This document shows positions 12,366-24,539 of a stretch of 64,000 nucleotides of DNA, piece by piece. The position numbers and the translations under genes were made by a program. How positions within the stretch are numbered: the first letter of the stretch is position 1; every line of letters begins with the position of its first letter. The notes under the pieces were generated by a model. It searched no databases. It had not been told where the DNA came from and worked only from the letters and a program-made list of their open reading frames with translations. This DNA is from Druceiella hillmani (taxonomy: Eukaryota; Arthropoda; Insecta; Lepidoptera; Hepialidae), in contig JAYKKI010000032.1 of assembly GCA_039881145.1 (NCBI GenBank), positions 14,821,501-14,885,500 of the forward strand. The letters run 5' to 3'.

Positions 12366-12760
12366 GGCTAAACCGATTAAACATCGCAACCGAATTTCAA
12401 ATTCCACACATCATCGAGCGATGTCGTAACAGTAGCAAACCGAGGCACGGCGGCTCCGTATCGTAGCGCGACTGGCAATGGAAATAAATGGCCCGCAGAT
12501 GATTGATGAGCAATGACACAAAAATATTATTTCACTCCGACAATAGTGTCAAATATTTCGTATCCCAGTCGGCTATCGCATTCACCGAAGCCGGGGGACG
12601 GTCGCATTAAACTCAGGTTATGAAGATGATCTGTGTGGTCTGGCCCCCTTTTGGTCGTTAGCTGGCTCGCTTTAATTATTTGACGCTGTGAATGTCTTTT
12701 TATTTGATCGTTACGAGGCTTATATTGTAATGCTATATGGAGAATCGGCAGTCCGCATTT
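12366..12760. other. G+C-elevated island, candidate conserved non-coding element
   Basis: About 395 bp, one of the longest compositionally distinct blocks. It contains GAGGCACGGCGGCTCCG, TCACCGAAGCCGGGGGACGG and TCTGGCCCCCTTTTGGTCG, separated by homeodomain-like AATTA and CAATGACAC motifs. Every frame is broken by stops and there is no repeat match in the window. This pattern is typical of a deeply conserved enhancer in an A+T-rich insect genome, but conservation cannot be tested here. Confidence 0.35.
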
Positions 12761-14179
12761 CTCTTTGATGTTTTGTGAATAAGATGAATTAGTGAAATTT
12801 TAATATTAATTCAGTGGTAACGACAAGTGTGTGATGGACATATAGACGAATTAATTATTCATTATAAACTTTACGGTAAATCGGTTAAAATCATATATAA
12901 TCATATATAATACATATCGAAGTAAACTGAAAGTTCTTTTTAATATGTCAACATATTTTGAGAAAATATAAAATAAAATTGAGGAAAATCTGTATACTTA
13001 ACATGTACCAAAAGTATTTTTCACATTTTTTACTAAACTCAATCCAAAGAAGAAATTCTCCAAAAAGGGGCTGTACTAAGTTTCAAGGCATATTCAAGTG
13101 AAAACTCGTATATCTGATAAAATTAAATTTAGAGTTAAATTAGACTAAACAAGTTTGATAAGATTATCAAAATTAGCAAAATTACTAGCGGACAAGTATA
13201 TGATAATAAGAAGCAAAAATGGTAACATCACTTTTGAGAATAAAAATGTTGAATGAATCGTCAATTGGATGTAACTTCCTATAAAATCAATATATTCTTA
13301 TTAAATTTCTCTATCCTTCAATATAATTTAACAAAATCTGAAAGGTGTAGAGCCCTACCGAGTCGAGCAAGCACCATCGAAATAGTCTTTACTGGAAATA
13401 ATTTGGTGTATTTTAAGCTCTTTATGTTTACGTTAGAGAAGAGCTGAAGCCTCAAATTTTATAAAGTAAAATAAACTTCTTAATTTAATATTAATTTTTT
13501 TGTTTCCTTAATTATTTAAATAGAAATTGTTTCTTTTTTGACTTGAATTAACTCACCGATCGTCAACAGTCTGATACTCGACAGCTCTACTAAATTGATA
13601 TTATCCGTGGAAGCAATGTAAAGCATATAAATAAAGTTAAAAATAATAAATCTGAAAGAATCTCGCTCCTTATAAAATTAGCAAAAAAAACTTATTTGCT
13701 TTTGATTTAATACCTAAAGCTGTTACTATAAATGGTGCTTTGCTTTGAGAGAAATTAAATAATTGATGTCATATTTTTTGGATAATATTGAAGAAACAGA
13801 AATTAGCATCAATGGCCATATTTTAATTGATTCGTGAAAATAGTTTGATACAAATTCCCATTCGATATGGCACTATAAAAATTGAATTTATAATATTGGT
13901 ATCTATGATACGACCTTGGGCTATGCAATACGAGATTTTGTTGAAAAAATTAAAAGTATATTTTGAAATTTATTGCCTTTACGCCTTCTTATGTATCATA
14001 AAACTATATTTAAATCAAATAAGTTAATATTCTTTTCACAGATTAAGATCAGTCTGAAGCCTAAAGAAATTTATCTAACAATTAAAAAATATACAAAAAA
14101 TTTCACGTGTGAAATTGTATTTTGACTGTTTTCATCTTTTTCATCTGTAGCATAGCCAAAATCTGGGACTTATTGGAAT
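12761..14179. other. A+T-rich DNA, nothing recognised
   Basis: Short open frames at 13,253-13,447 and 13,827-14,027 have the Ile/Leu/Phe/Lys composition of random A+T-rich sequence. I see no domain or repeat. Confidence 0.55.
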
Positions 14180-14480
14180 CCATCTATAAATACGATATTT
14201 GTACATGGCAAACTGAAGCAATATTTAATTGGTCACATTCTATAAAATTACGCGTCACGACACTCGACAAACTGAAAAAGCTTCTCTGAATTTTCAATTT
14301 CATTAGCGATAAGAAAGCATCATCTGCCGAAAAGCTCTGCTTACTTCCACCCGACAAAGTGTCATTAATATAGAGGGTGACTCCGCTAGCTATTAGGCTG
14401 TATGCAAATTTGACAGACCCTCTCGAGGCCCCAACTACCCTCGCGGGAAAATCTGACAAGTGCTTCATTAAAAGCTCGAA
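14180..14480. other. G+C-elevated island with a 94-codon minus-strand frame
   Basis: On the minus strand 14,184-14,468 is open from an ATG for 94 codons, with mixed, fairly protein-like composition (SDFPARVVGASRGSVKFAYS). I recognise no family, signal peptide or domain. On the plus strand the block looks like other islands here (CTCTCGAGGCCCCAACTACC). It could be a conserved element whose balanced composition lengthens a frame by chance, or a small unrecognised exon. Confidence 0.25.
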
Positions 14481-15825
14481 GCTTCTGTAAACGATGACAT
14501 TTGGGAGTTGTGCTTTTTTAAGTGTTTCTCAGAGCTTTAATTTATTATGTACGTGAAAGCTTTCAAACAAATTTGGTATGTTTCCGTTGTACAGTAAGTA
14601 AGTTATTGTGGAAGTGTTGTCAAATGTTAGAGTTTGTTGCTGCTTGACAATAAAATAGTTATTTCTATGTCAATACTTTAGTATAGTTATTTTTTTTACT
14701 CGCATGCTATTATTTTAAATATAATTTTATAATTAATTAAAAACAGTTATAAAGTCTGTCGTACGAAATACTTGTTTTTTTATGATGTTTTATGGCTATG
14801 AATAAGAATGTATTTGATCTCATGTTTTCTACTGTTTTTAAATTACTTCCTATATACGTTGCATAAGCATTGATGACGTTGTTATTGAAGATTGTGTAGT
14901 CTACAATGGATACCTTACTTTTTTGTTTTAGTTTACGTCTTTAGAAATAGAGTCGCGTTGTGTTTTATCTATGTAATGTAAGTTTGTTTATCGTAATGTA
15001 TTAATTTTGCTAATATGATCTTAATAATTCGCATATGTGTGTTCTTTACCAACTTCAGCATATAGCAAATCTACAAAGTGGGAATTCCAATCCAAATCGC
15101 TAAAATGAAATATCCTCGTTATCACAGAATTTATAATTGCAGTATAAGATTAACCTTTATTGCTGAGAAATTTGATTTATTAAAAAACATATTTTAATTG
15201 GCTTACAAGAAAAAAATATCTGAAAATCTTGGATTAACGTTAAAGGCGGACCTACACAGCAGGCCATTTGTTAAATTCGTGACGTTGACAAAAATAAGTT
15301 CAATTAAGATTTTTTATTTAAAATAATAGTTTCCTCGGTAATGATGTGTCTTGAAAATTGTTTACTGATTTTTCCCAATCCATATTGAAAGTTTCCGTCT
15401 TTTAATATGTAACAAAAGTTTAATTGATGTCAAAAGGTAATAATGTCTTTATGTAGATATATCAAAATAAGTGGAGATGTATTATTTCAAGAGGATGAAA
15501 TAAACAATCCGGTGACATTCTTGTTTCTATCCGAATATTAATAATCAAATTAAAGGAATATATTAAATACAATATTTTACAGATTACCAATACTCAGCCT
15601 GAAACCCTTAATTTAAATTTCATATCTAAATTTCGAGATATTTAATTTTTATTTAATATTTATAAATTATTTACGATATAAAATAAGAGCTGTCACACTA
15701 CCTACTTTTATTTAAAATACAGTCCTCCTACAATAAACATACTAACATAAGCAGTGGGAAAACCCACACAACATTGAAACATATAAGTACTGTTGGATGT
15801 TCCTAAGAGTTAATCTTTGCTGATA
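14481..15825. other. A+T-rich DNA, nothing recognised
   Basis: No array, repeat copy or protein-like frame seen. Confidence 0.55.
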
Positions 15826-15925
15826 GCCCACCTGAAGATGTAATACAACGAAACCTATTTCGTGGTAAAGAACTTAAAAAAATTAGAAATAATACTACAT
15901 CACGTAGTTTCATTTAATTGTTAAA
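15826..15925 (+). repeat. Dispersed repeat fragment, family with copy at 41,796
   Basis: About 95 bp aligning to 41,796-41,890: GCCCACCTGAAGATGT, ACAACGAAACCTA, GGTAAAGAA and AATACTACATCACGT in the same order. The CTGAAGA..CGAAAC pairing recalls sequences at the ends of Penelope-like retroelements and the conserved core of hammerhead ribozymes, but stem I is not formed here, so neither assignment is secure. Confidence 0.7.
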
Positions 15926-16319
15926 ATACCGTATCATTTATTTGGTTTTATGGCACCTCTTACTTATTTTATGGTGTTTTTTTTACTTATTTTTATATAA
16001 ATACGATAATAGTAAGTTATTTCAAATGTTTATCGAATTATTGAGCATTGCGAATATATCAATACTCATTTAGCTTATAAATCAGTAAAAATATTTAGAC
16101 ATTACAAAAAGTCTCAAAAATTACGAGATAGAGTAAATTTTTGAATAGTTTAGTCTTTATTTTACTATAGGTTTTGCTTTATTGTGACATTCCTAATAAA
16201 AACAGATGCAAAATCCGAAAGGCAGTACATAGGAAGTATCTTTAATAATTCTGCTCTCGAATCAACTAAAAAGTAAATATATTTATCAATAGAACCGACA
16301 TTATCACGACGCAATACCA
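15926..16319. other. A+T-rich DNA, nothing recognised
   Basis: The minus-strand frame at 16,165-16,353 resembles nothing known and overlaps the edge of the next island. Confidence 0.5.
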
Positions 16320-16600
16320 TAAAATCCATTCCCACAACAAAAACCGTTGACAACTGATTGGCGTCAGACTCGCTAAAACAATAGAACGATCCGACTTAAT
16401 ACGGCATCGAATGGAATCATTGAAACTATCGAACAACAATGGTTTTAATCAGCGGCCGTTCTGTTGAACAATTATTATGACAGCACCACTCGTCTGGTCG
16501 TCATCACACTCGCGGCTGTCTGCTTAGAGGTCGCTGTGTCAAATGAGGCTCGAAGGACTGGCGGGCTGGTATCCGGGTTGGCGATTTATTTATCATATTT
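16320..16600. other. G+C-elevated island, candidate conserved non-coding element
   Basis: Contains AATCAGCGGCCGTTCTGTTG, CACTCGTCTGGTCGTCATCA, GACTGGCGGGCTGG. All frames have stops and no repeat match is seen within the window. Same character as the islands at 12.4 and 29.5 kb. Confidence 0.3.
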
Positions 16601-17619
16601 GGTTATTTACATTCTGGGAATAAATTAATAAACATTATGTTTATTAATTTTTTCACAGACTTCAAAAAATGACATTGAAACTTGCTGCTTTGCAGAGGAT
16701 TTAGTAATGAATTTATCGCAATATCCTTGAGGTGTATCGGAAACTAAACGAATACTGTAGACTTTTTATTTACTTATTTATTCCAATAAAAAAAAACATC
16801 TTGAAAGGTTAAATTAAGTTTTTTAAGTTTCTGTAAATATAACAAATCTTCGATTAAAAAAAATAACGACTTTTGCACTTTCGTTAATTTATTACATTTC
16901 GACCTTAACTTTCAATGCAGAAGTTGTTTCTATATTTAATTTAACTTTGTTTTATTTACTTATCATACTAAATAAAATTATCAAATATAATATCAATCAG
17001 AGATTAATAAAATATTTGTTTAACATATTGAAATGAGAAAAAATTGGATCTTTGAAAGGGGACATGAAGATGTGGAGTTTTTTCATCCTTATATGACGAA
17101 CCAGCAAATTTATGGGCCGACCTTCAAATTGAAGTTCATAAAAAATTAGTAATTTTCATCCACAAGCAATGGTAACGGTATAATGTAACATACTTCTCCA
17201 ACAGGATGACGTCATTTGACACTAAAATATGCAGTTCGTGCGCTTGTAGGAAACTATAAAATATTTAAAAAAGACTAAAATTACTGTCACTATTTAAATT
17301 ATGTATAATTATGGACTTTTTAAATCCTTGTTTCTACGAGAACTTTACCTACTTTTCCTTTGTTTAAAAAAAAGGCCAGCTTGTGAGTAATAAGAGCCAG
17401 ACCAGAATTTATATATTAAATTTAATATAAAGATAATACATAAATGTTAAAAGTTTTTAACCATGATTTCGGAACTTTTCTGGATTGTTGAAAGCTAGAA
17501 AAATAGAGAAAAAATAAAGTAGAGCAAAAGCGCAATAAAGAAGGATATCTTCGTTAAAGAGAATCCACATAAAATACAGACTTTATGCGTTTTGTCTGGA
17601 TAAAGCAGTGTAAACCATC
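16601..17619. other. A+T-rich DNA, nothing recognised
   Basis: No protein-like frame, array or repeat copy seen. Confidence 0.55.
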
Positions 17620-18130
17620 GCAAATAAGTTTGGCAAGGAACAAAGGAAGCCACTTTTTCCAATGATTTTTCGAATGTGGTCTTCTTTTTCCCGTGCCTTC
17701 TCCTAACTGAGGTTGGCGATCATTCGATGCAGCTACCCGAAAAATTCAACGGGTACTTTATTGTACGTACTAATAGCTTAAGTTTTTCAGACAGGATATC
17801 CTTCTGGGAGGCCTTCTTCTGTTCAGTAGCTTTTCTGGCATAATGAGTTAAAGAAGTTAATATTTCCTCTGGCGCATTATATATCCAAGGTATTGGAGCT
17901 AGCGTGTATTTTTGGTTTTTAAAATCTTTTTGTCTTTGTTCATCCGCTGAAGTGTCGTTACCGAAGTTTCACCGCCATAAAGCTAGAACAAAAATGCACA
18001 GTAACGGGTCACACTTGTTCGCAAGTTAGGTTCAAGTTATGATTATAGACGACCCTTCTTTATATTCTACATCAGATTTCAACTATCGTCAAATATTTCT
18101 CCAAGACATTATAGTGGTTGGCGCTTTCCC
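17620..18130 (-). pseudogene. LINE ORF2 C-terminal remnant
   Basis: Read on the minus strand, with many stops and at least one frameshift, this encodes the region downstream of a non-LTR retrotransposon reverse transcriptase. Order seen: NLRTSVTRYCAFLF and LYGGETSVTTLQ (the usual 'LYGxExWTL' segment) at about 17,935-18,035; LQYLGYIMRQRKY (the 'YLGHxMR' segment) at about 17,860-17,905; then RRRPPRRISCLKNL and IFRVAASNDRQPQ (the usual GRRxxSWLKNLRxW...FRAA tail) at 17,700-17,810. In an intact insect element of this type the enzyme copies its own RNA at a nicked target. The RT catalytic domain and endonuclease are absent, so this is a 5'-truncated dead copy. It belongs to the same broad group as, but a different subfamily from, the copy at 58.7-60.4 kb. 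Confidence 0.72.
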
Positions 18131-20180
18131 GGGAAGTCCCATTCATAGCGAACCGCGAGTAAGGTTGAGGCGTTCGGTTTATCACGGTTTATCACCAGAT
18201 ATTTTTTTAGCAATTAACATTGATTCTGTACTGAAAGCTGGTGCTGCTGATACTGTTCACTCATACATTCTAATAATTGTGCAACTACCTGTCACTAGGG
18301 CGAAAAATGCTTACTTACTGGCGACATTAACTCGCTAGGTCACAGACTCTTTTTTGGGACTTATCACTATTTTGTAAATAAGTGTTTTCCAAGGACTTTC
18401 CAATGTAATCCCTGCCGGTATGTGGTTGAGACTGCAAGACTAGCTCAGTCCAGATACCCTAAGACCGTTCGATGACCCGCTTCCTACGGACCCCTGTAAT
18501 TGCGCACTACTAAACTCTATCGAATGTTATAGACTTCGAAAATTATGGATTTTAAATGTTACACCTTTGAATGTTATATAGTCTTCTTAAACACTAATGA
18601 TATCTTACATAAACAGCACAACGTTTAAACTTATATCCAATTTGATCTAAGTTTCGGCCAATAGAGGAAAAACGAAATACGAAAATATCACGAAGAAAAT
18701 TTAGTGTAGTCTTGTTTTGTGAATTGTGTTTAAAGCAAGAAGCGAGTTAATCGACACGAAATATTTGCAAAACGATGGGCGAATATGTACTCTAATATGG
18801 TAAGATATACTCAATATTTCCAAAAATTCAAAGGACGAAATTTTGAGCTTTCTAAGAAAGATGACTTTGATCTTGGAGATGAAGCCGTTCCGGACGCTAG
18901 CTCTATTGTATTTGATGTACATACACAATGATTACTATACCTAATTGATGATAATCATCGACTGACTATTTCTAATTTGCAGTTAGGCCTTAATAAAAAG
19001 ATAGGAAAACATATTAGGAAAGTACCGAAATGGGATACTTGCCTACATCCTATAAATAATTCAGGGTTAAAAACTGAATAATCCGCCCAATATTTACTTA
19101 TTTATTTACATGTGTCCGTTATTAATAAGAATAAGAGTAAATTTCAGCTTTTGCAATAAGAATCTACATAAAGTTTGAATATCTTACCCAAGATTTTCTC
19201 ATAATACTTTTTACGAGACAAATTTCCCATACTTTATAATTAAAAAGAAATACTTTCTTTTGAAATATATTTAGTGCTAACAAAAAGAAAGGTTTCTCCA
19301 CCTTATGTTATAAAATATATTAAGTTCTATAAAATCCTAGATAATTTAGGACTTTTGTATAAATAAAATTTTTTTTTAAATATAATAGTCACAAAAGGAA
19401 TTATGCAGAATATTAGTTTACTATTCACGACGTTGAATTTGAAATATTTAAATTTCTCTGCTTATTGTATATTGCCTACATAAATCTTATTATTTAGTTC
19501 GTACTAATCTATATTTATTGCATATTTTATAATTTAGGTAAGTCTAGGTTTTCCATAGACATACTAAATATGCAAATTTAGACCAAATTGATTAAACTAA
19601 TCTTCAGTAATATCCTAATATTGAACTTCTAGCATTCATTTTTCGATCCTTCCAGCGCAATTTTTGGTTAATATACATATGTAAGTTACAAACTGAAAGT
19701 CATAGTAATTTATTAAATATGAAAAGGCTGGAGACCAAAATCAAAACTTAAAAGGTAATTTTTCCGATAGCATTATTTTTCTCAATGTTTTGCTTATTTT
19801 TACCTTAGACATGAAGTCATTGCTTTTCAGCAAATCTAAAATAATTTTATGAGGACGAAACCGCGCAGCATAACTTGTGTAAACACACATGAGGGATATA
19901 TTGTCTGCAATAAATAATTTTAGACTTTTTGATTCTTAACTGAAACAGGTCAAATTCAAGTTTTATATACTATTTACCTATGATTAAATTTTCAAAAGTT
20001 TATCCAATTTAAATAAATTCCCTAAAAAATACATAAATATATAAAAAAAAAACAATGCTGATTTAGGTAGTTAGGTACTTTTGAATATGTATACGATAGA
20101 AATAAGTAGAATAAGAAACACAATCATTCAAGAAAAATATATTATGGTCCAATTAATAAATAAATAAAAATAATAATGCC
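18131..20180. other. Mostly A+T-rich DNA; possible LINE-flanking debris at 18.1-18.5 kb
   Basis: 18,131-18,500 is more balanced and may continue the LINE remnant, but I cannot assign domains. The 99-codon plus-strand frame at 18,039-18,338 starts inside the remnant, antisense to it. 18,500-20,180 is A+T-rich with no array or gene recognised. Confidence 0.5.
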
Positions 20181-20189
20181 AGGACTCAT

Positions 20190-21960
20190 ACTAATAGACT
20201 GAAAGGTTAATAGAGTGAATAAGATAATGTATTAGATAGGATACAGACATTCTAATGTGCACACGAGAGAAGAAAGTAGAAGCAGAAACATAAACCTTCT
20301 AGAAAGACGGTGAGGCCAAATAATATCTGAGTAAAAATAATAATAACAGGAGTCATAATAATAGATTTGGAGAGTAATGAAGTGAGTAAAAAAAATGTAT
20401 TAGATAGGATACAGACAAGTCAATGTATACACAAGAGATGTAATTAACAGAAGAAATATAAGCCTTCGAGAAAGACAGTGAGGCCAAATAATAACTGTGT
20501 AAAAATAATAATGCCAGGAGCAATAATAATAGGATTTGAAAAGTAATGGAATAAGAAAATGTATTAGGTAGGATACATACATTTCAATGTGTATGCAAGA
20601 GATGTAAGTAGAAAAAGTAATATAAGCCTTCAAGAAAGACAGTGAGGCCAAATAGTGACTGAGTAAAAATAACAATGTCAGTAGTCATAATAAAGGATTC
20701 GAAGGATAATGAAGTGAATAGGAAAATGTATTAGGTAGGACAAATACTTTCAATGTGTACACGAAAGATGTAAGTAGAAAATAAACATAAACCTCCAAGA
20801 AAGACTTTGTGAGGCCAAGTAATAACTGAGTAAAAATAATAATGCCAGGAGTTATACTAATAGACTGGAAGGTTAAAGAAATGAATAAGAAAATGTATTC
20901 GGTAAGATATTGATATTCCAATGTGAATAACGAGAGGTGTAAGTAGAAAAATAACACAAATCTTCAAGAAAGGCACAGTGAGGCTAAATAACTAGGTAAA
21001 AAAAGTAATGCTAGGATTCATAATAATTTTTTTATTCACTTCATTACTCGAAAAGTAATGATGTGAATAAAAAAATGTATTAGGATAAAAAACGTTCGAA
21101 TGGATTCACGACACATGAAACAAATAGAAAAAGAAATATAAACGTTTAAAGAAGACACAGTGAGACCGAATTAATAACTGATTAAATATAATAATGCCAG
21201 AAATCGTAATAACAGACTCGAAGGGTAATGAAGTGAGTAAGAAAATATATTAGGATGAACACGTTCGAATATATACACGAAAGAAATAAATAGAAAAAGA
21301 AATAAATAGAAAAAGAAATATAAACGTTTAAGAAAGTCACAGTAAGGGCGAATTAATAACTGATTAAATATAATAATGCCAGAAATCGTAATAACAGACT
21401 CGAAGGGTATTAATGAATAAGAAAATATATTAGGATAAACACGTTCAAATATATACTCGAAAGAAATAAATAGAAAATGAAATATAAACGTTTAAGAAAG
21501 TCACAGTAAGGCCGAATTAATAACTGATTAAATATAATAATTCCAGAAATCGTAATAACAGACTCGAAGGGTAATGAAGTGAGTAAGAAAATATATTAAG
21601 ATAAACACGTTCAAATATATACTCGAAAGAAATACATAGAAAATGAAATATAAACGTTTAAGAAAGTCACAGTAAGGCCGAATTAATAACTGGTTAGATA
21701 TAATAATGCCAGAAAACGTAAAAACAGACTCGAAGGGTGATGAAGTGAGTAAGAAAATATATTAGGATAAACACGTTCGAATATATACTCGAAAGAAATA
21801 AATAGAAAATGAAATATAAGCGTTTAAGAAAGTCATAGTAAGGCCGAATTAATAACTGGTTAAATATAATAATGCCAGAAATCGTAATAAGAGACCCGAA
21901 GGGTAATGAAGTGAGTATGAAAATCTATTAGGATAAAGACTTTCAATTATGGCTTCTTAT
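20190..21960. repeat. Satellite-like array, about 166 bp unit, about 11 copies
   Basis: GTATTAGRTAGGATA or its derivative starts at 20,229, 20,397, 20,561, 20,728, 20,895, 21,077, 21,247, 21,427, 21,593, 21,759 and 21,925. Other landmarks per unit are GAAAGACAGTGAGGCCAAAT and AATAATGCCAG. Left-hand units (to about 21.0 kb) carry GTGTACAC-type motifs; right-hand units carry ACACGTTCGAATATATAC and are much more alike. The minus-strand open frames at 20,400-20,957 are periodic shadows of this array. Confidence 0.94.
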
Positions 21961-22653
21961 AAGGCCTTGGTAACTTGATTTGCTCTTTTGCATTAAATAG
22001 TCTTGAAATTGAGACTAGTATAATATAGCAAGCATTGAGTACAAACATTTTGTAAAATGTGTTTTTTATAAAACTGAACAATTTTAAGCGCAGGTTTTTC
22101 TTTACTAAGTTACTTCTATTATACATCGAAAACGAATAATTTTCGTAAAAACTTTATTAAACCTTGCTCACTATATTGAACGTTTCTTTTCGTACGTTTT
22201 ATTGACAAACGCGTTTATTGATAAATAGTTGTTCCGTTTAAAGTAAACGTTACTTTATATAAAAGTTAGCTCAAATCATAATACCATTTCATACTATAAA
22301 CGATCGACTCACGCGCAGGAATGAGATGCCAAGTGAAACAAATGAAATAGCTAAAATATAGTTGGAATGCGCAAAGTTAACAATTTAAATGTTAGTTTTA
22401 ATTTGAAATAACAGTGATTTTATTACGAACATTATTCACTGGTCAATGACAAATCCAATTGAATCTACCTCGCAGAATTTTATTTAAATGTCAAGATTTT
22501 GGTTTATTAATGATTATTATTAGCTGTTCACGGCGCTGAACAATGTGCGCAAATATCGTGTGTACGAAATAGATGACAAATATTTAGGAATATTAATTTC
22601 AATTTTGTGAAAAAAATTATTAAATTTTAGTTTAACGACAATCAACTGTTTTT
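21961..22653. other. A+T-rich DNA, nothing recognised
   Basis: No array or gene seen. A short balanced patch is at 22,290-22,330. Confidence 0.55.
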
Positions 22654-22756
22654 CAGTCCAGGAATAACGTTACGGACACCGTAATATATATATATATATG
22701 TATATTTCGGTGTCCGGGAATATGTGTCGGACAAAGAAAAACGTTATTCCTGGACT
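22654..22756. mobile_element. Palindromic 103 bp element around (TA)n
   Basis: Outer arms CAGTCCAGGAATAACGTT (22,654) and its reverse complement ending at 22,756, plus inner arms ACGGACACCG (22,672-22,681) and CGGTGTCCG (22,708-22,716), surround a TA run. The right half carries an extra 23 bp (GGAATATGTGTCGGACAAAG..). It sits about 50 bp beyond the stop codon of the Tc1-like gene. It may be that transposon's terminal repeat in inverted duplicate, or a related MITE inserted next to it. Confidence 0.65.
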
Positions 22757-22806
22757 AAGTTTATTTTTGAATATTTTTTATTAATTTAACATAAAATTTG
22801 AAAATT

Positions 22807-23830
22807 TAGTAACAAGTATGGCCTTCTCTAGCTAAAATCAATGCGCTTAATCTGCTAGGCATGCTTTCGACGACGTTTTTTATCTATGACTTTTTTTATC
22901 GACGTTATTTCCATTCAGGGATGATCACATTTTTAAGGGCCTGAATGTTTTCTGGAGCTGATTTTACGGCTCTGACGCATCGTTTGAAATTACCCCATAT
23001 ATGTTCTATCGGATTGAGGTCGGGATTTTTAGCTAGCCAGTCTAACCGATGAATTCCGGCCTCCTGCATTAACGTGTCTAGAGCGGTGAGCGCGAGCGTT
23101 GTCGTCCATAAACATGGACTCGCCTTTAACTGCTGTTAATACAGGTCGGGCATGAGGAATAAGAACCTCTGTTATGTACCTTTGCACATTAAGTGTGCCG
23201 TTTTCAATAAAAACTAACTCAGTACGGTCATCTGAGTTAATACCAGCTCAAAACATTACGGAGCCTCCACTGTAAGGGGTGATTTCCTCAAAGCACACTT
23301 CTGCGAAGCGTTCTCCAGGTCTTCGTAAGAATTACCGACGTCGATTCTCACCACTAATCGATATACGAGCTTCATCGGAGAATAAAACACTATTCCGGTC
23401 TTGTTGAGTCCATAACGAAAAATTTTGAGCTAATCTCAATCTGGCAACTTGATGCTCACGGAGCAATGTAGGGCCCCGAGCTGGGCGATAGCTACGTATA
23501 TTGACCACCTGAAGTCTCCTTCTGACTGGCCATAGGCTTACTCGTGCAACTCTGACGTCCTCGATTCTGTTTCTTTCTCGTTCTGTTTGAGATCCACGTA
23601 CGCAACTTGACGATTTCGTAGCGCTTGACTGACTATGAAGCGGTCGTCCCGTGGCTCAGTGCACCGTTTTCTTCCAGAACCGGGCCTTCTACTGATGGAG
23701 CCCGTTTCTTGGTATCGTTGCCAGGTCCTTTGGACGGTGGAACGGCTCACATTACACTGCTGAACACATAACATTAACAAGCGCAATAATTTTACTAGCT
23801 CTTATCGTTTTTTCAACCGTACTGAAAACA
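22807..23830 (-). pseudogene. Tc1-like (DD34E) transposase, broken
   Basis: An IS630/Tc1/mariner transposase would bind the element's terminal repeats and cut and paste it into TA. On the minus strand: the N-terminal paired-like helix-turn-helix QQCNVSRSTVQRTWQRYQET and RRPGSGRKR (23,610-23,765); the second DNA-binding segment (about 23,470-23,560); the first catalytic Asp in LFSDEARISIS (about 23,365); GGSVMFWAG (about 23,250); the second catalytic Asp in MFMDDNARAHRSR (about 23,110); then NPDLNPIEHIW with the catalytic Glu (about 23,010); ending VVESMPSRLSALILAREG and TAA at 22,807-22,809. Frameshifts lie near 23,570 and 23,070, stop codons occur elsewhere, and no N-terminal Met is in frame. 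All three acidic residues survive, but the gene cannot make a full protein. The 5'-side terminal repeat was not found. Confidence 0.88.
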
Positions 23831-24144
23831 GCAAACAGAAGAGAACTAATGCAGCAAAAATCGCAGAAATTTAATTAAAATTTATTCGGTAAAATAAAAA
23901 ACGTAACAAATGAAAAAGAACATAATAAGATTTGGATTTCACTTATCGCCAAAAAATACGTTTCTGTCAGTGAAAGAGAATTTTCATTCAAAAAGAATAA
24001 ATTTAAAATTTAGAACGTTCATTTTAATGTGCCAGAATACACTATACTTGCCAGTAACAATTACAATTAATACAACCTCTTAATAAATAATATTTTGTTA
24101 ATAATATGACAAAATCAAAACCGCCCGTTTTTTATGCAAAAGAG
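23831..24144. other. A+T-rich DNA beyond the Tc1-like gene
   Basis: This is where the second terminal inverted repeat would be expected (CAGTCCAGGAATAACGTT type). I do not see it, so the element is truncated or diverged on this side. Confidence 0.5.
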
Positions 24145-24181
24145 TATATATGTATATATATATATATATATACACATATAT

Positions 24182-24241
<60 letters not shown>
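24145..24241. repeat. (TA)n microsatellite with TACA interruptions
   Basis: Almost pure TA over about 95 bp, broken by ACACATA and ACATACATACA in its first half. Confidence 0.95.
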
Positions 24242-24242
<1 letters not shown>

Positions 24243-24539
24243 CAATTAGAATTTTTTCTTAACATCTTGAATTTATTTTGTTCTTAAATTATGTTTAAAT
24301 TGTTTAATTACATATTTTCTGTTGAGTAATATTCTAATAATAAGTATAATTATGTAAGTAATGTGGAGTCCAATATATTGCGTATGCGTACATTTTAAAA
24401 TAGTATTTGGGAAATAAATGGCTTATTATTATTATTAACCGACTCCAAATTTACCAACTCCAAATTAAAAGCAATTTATCAACCGTCTCTTACCAAATTC
24501 AAGAGTTCTCAGGTACACATCTCGTAAATAGCCAGATAA

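Noticed and set aside
18039..18338. 99-codon plus-strand frame
   Set aside because: It starts inside and antisense to a LINE remnant; no recognisable domain.
18425..18480. tRNA-like string (TAGCTCAG and GTTCGATGACC)
   Set aside because: The two motifs are too close for A and B boxes of a tRNA, and no cloverleaf pairing is found.
20400..20957. Two long minus-strand frames with similar hydrophobic peptides
   Set aside because: They are periodic read-throughs of the 166 bp array; frames shift between units and there is no conserved start.
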